Below are positions 39,187-40,077 of a DNA stretch of 40,077 nt, in pieces (within the stretch, counting starts at the first letter, position 1; every line of letters begins with the position of its first letter). The position numbers and the translations under genes were made by a program. Origin of the DNA: Streptomyces globisporus (lineage in GTDB: Bacteria > Actinomycetota > Actinomycetes > Streptomycetales > Streptomycetaceae); the NCBI RefSeq assembly GCF_003501885.1, contig NZ_QWFA01000059.1:4860-44936 (forward strand), written 5' to 3'. Below the pieces are notes generated by a model that was given only the letters and a program-made list of their open reading frames with translations, was not told where the DNA came from and searched no databases.

Positions 39187-40077
39187 CTACGCCCTTCTCG
39201 CCGCTGCCGGAAGCTCCGACCGGATCGCGGCGATCAGGGCGCGGCTCGCCTCGTGCGCGGCGGCGCTGCCCTCGGCGGGCGTCGTACCGGCACGCTGGTG
39301 CAGCACGACGCCGATGACCAGGCGGTCGGTCCCGGCGACCTCCTGCCTCGTGGCCCAGACGAGGTTGCCGCCCGCCGGGGTGGACGAGCCGGTCTTCAGG
39401 CCGATGACCCCGTCGTGCCCGAGCAGCCTGTTGGTGTTGCGGAAGGTCACCCCGGCGCCCGGGGCCGTGACGGAGGCGGTCGCCACGATCTGGCGGAAGG
39501 CCGGGACCTTCATCGCGGCGCGGGCCAGCCGCAGTTGGTCCGCCGCCGTGCTCCGCGTACTCGTCTCCATCCCGCTCACCCCGGTGTACGTGGTGGCGCG
39601 CATGCCGAGCCCGGCGGCGGCCCGGTTCATCTTCGCGACGAACGCCTTCTCGTCGCCCGCGTCCCAACGGGCCAGCAGCCGGGCCACGTTGTTGCCCGAC
39701 GGCACCATCATCAGCTCCAGCAAACGGCGTTGGGTGTACTTCCGCCCGGCGAGCACGGGCGCGGTCGTCTCGACGGAGGAGTACGACTCGTCGGCCGCCC
39801 GCTGGTCGGCGACCACGGTCGCGCCGGGGGCGTCGGCGCTCATCGGACGGTCTTTGAGGATCACGTAGGCCGTCATGACCTTGGTGACGCTGGCGATCGG
39901 AACCGGCTTCTGCGCGCCCCGGGTGCCGAGGCTGCCGATCCCCTCGACCGCCACGCTCGCCTGGCCCTCGCGCGGCCACGGCAGATGCAGCGACCGGGCG
40001 AGCGGCGCCACCCCCTCCCCCGGGCCGTCGCCGCCGCCCGGTCGCTGCATCTGCCGTGGCCGCGCGAGGGCCAGGCG
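39187..40077 (-). CDS. D-alanyl-D-alanine carboxypeptidase-like serine hydrolase (partial, 5' end in inverted repeat)
   Basis: Peptidase S11-type penicillin-binding fold: SxxK is SVTKVMTAYVILKDRP, SxN is VPSGNNVARLLARWD, and KTG is VIGLKTGSSTPAGG. Such enzymes trim the terminal D-Ala of peptidoglycan stem peptides outside the membrane. About 260 reliable residues run from SLHLPWPREGQASVAVEGIGSLG to the stop at 39187. Upstream of that, positions 39958-40000 are repeated inverted at 40035-40077, so the true N-terminus, signal peptide or membrane anchor is not in this window. The ATG at 40050 lies inside the inverted repeat and should not be trusted. Confidence 0.8.
   Translation of the reverse strand, partial: RLALARPRQMQRPGGGDGPGEGVAPLARSLHLPWPREGQASVAVEGIGSLGTRGAQKPVPIASVTKVMTAYVILKDRPMSADAPGATVVADQRAADESYSSVETTAPVLAGRKYTQRRLLELMMVPSGNNVARLLARWDAGDEKAFVAKMNRAAAGLGMRATTYTGVSGMETSTRSTAADQLRLARAAMKVPAFRQIVATASVTAPGAGVTFRNTNRLLGHDGVIGLKTGSSTPAGGNLVWATRQEVAGTDRLVIGVVLHQRAGTTPAEGSAAAHEASRALIAAIRSELPAAARRA
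39958..40077. repeat. 43-bp perfect inverted repeat ending the window
   Basis: Bases 39958-40000 (starting CGCCTGGCCCTCGCG) and 40035-40077 (ending CGCGAGGGCCAGGCG) are exact reverse complements separated by 34 bases. The window stops exactly at the end of the second arm, so its full extent is unknown. The left arm is coding sequence of the carboxypeptidase gene. A fold-back assembly or library artefact at a contig end is as likely as a real palindrome. Confidence 0.85.

Overview
The window looks like Streptomyces chromosome. GC content is very high, codon third positions are mostly G or C, GTG/TTG starts are frequent, stop/start overlaps are common, and many products are actinobacterial lineage families (DUF3159, DUF4287, DUF6243, CU044_5270, CU044_2847, SAV_2336, PucR). 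No phage, plasmid replication or CRISPR gene is visible.

Left part (1-17,000): a dCTP deaminase/phosphoribosyltransferase pair precedes a tRNA-Gly(CCC) gene that served repeatedly as an integration site. Its 3' end is repeated three times downstream (8604, 10108, 11174). Each copy is preceded by a related ~130-bp block and followed by its own terminator. The three tandem segments hold: (1) a full-length RHS/YD-repeat polymorphic toxin with a type VII-like N-terminus and a DUF6193-like candidate immunity gene; (2) an orphan, frameshifted RHS tip with a restriction-endonuclease-fold toxin and an Imm7 gene; (3) a VapBC pair. No integrase is present, so these are degenerate or non-autonomous islands. 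To the right are a decayed AbiEii-type pair, an ECF sigma/CU044_5270 module, and second and third decayed copies of the VapBC and AbiEii genes mixed with other gene fragments.

Middle (15,200-21,500): a covalent-flavin BBE-type oxidoreductase; a three-histidine-box acyl desaturase with its ferredoxin-reductase-type electron donor (DesA3/Rv3230c-like), divergent from a PucR regulator across a short operator-like palindrome; a thioredoxin-fold protein lacking the usual CxxC; and one unrecognised gene.

Centre-right (21,713-29,001): the most notable system, a tightly packed four-gene operon. It encodes a trypsin-co-occurring small protein, a trypsin-like protease fused to a VMAP C-terminal domain, a MoxR AAA+ ATPase, and a 1,242-residue SAV_2336-type protein joining a vWA-like domain, a pseudokinase and a P-loop domain with a degenerate Walker A. 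It has the VMAP/MoxR/vWA ternary logic proposed for NTP-dependent conflict or signalling systems. A paralogue of the RHS-island immunity candidate lies immediately downstream.

Right end (30,100-40,077): small actinobacterial genes; an ABC exporter with a divergent two-component system whose kinase has an unusual C-terminal transmembrane and extracytoplasmic extension; DUF4287 and DUF3159 genes; a decayed nucleotidyltransferase; an Old Yellow Enzyme; and a D-Ala-D-Ala carboxypeptidase-like gene. The window ends inside a perfect 43-bp inverted repeat, which may be an assembly fold-back.
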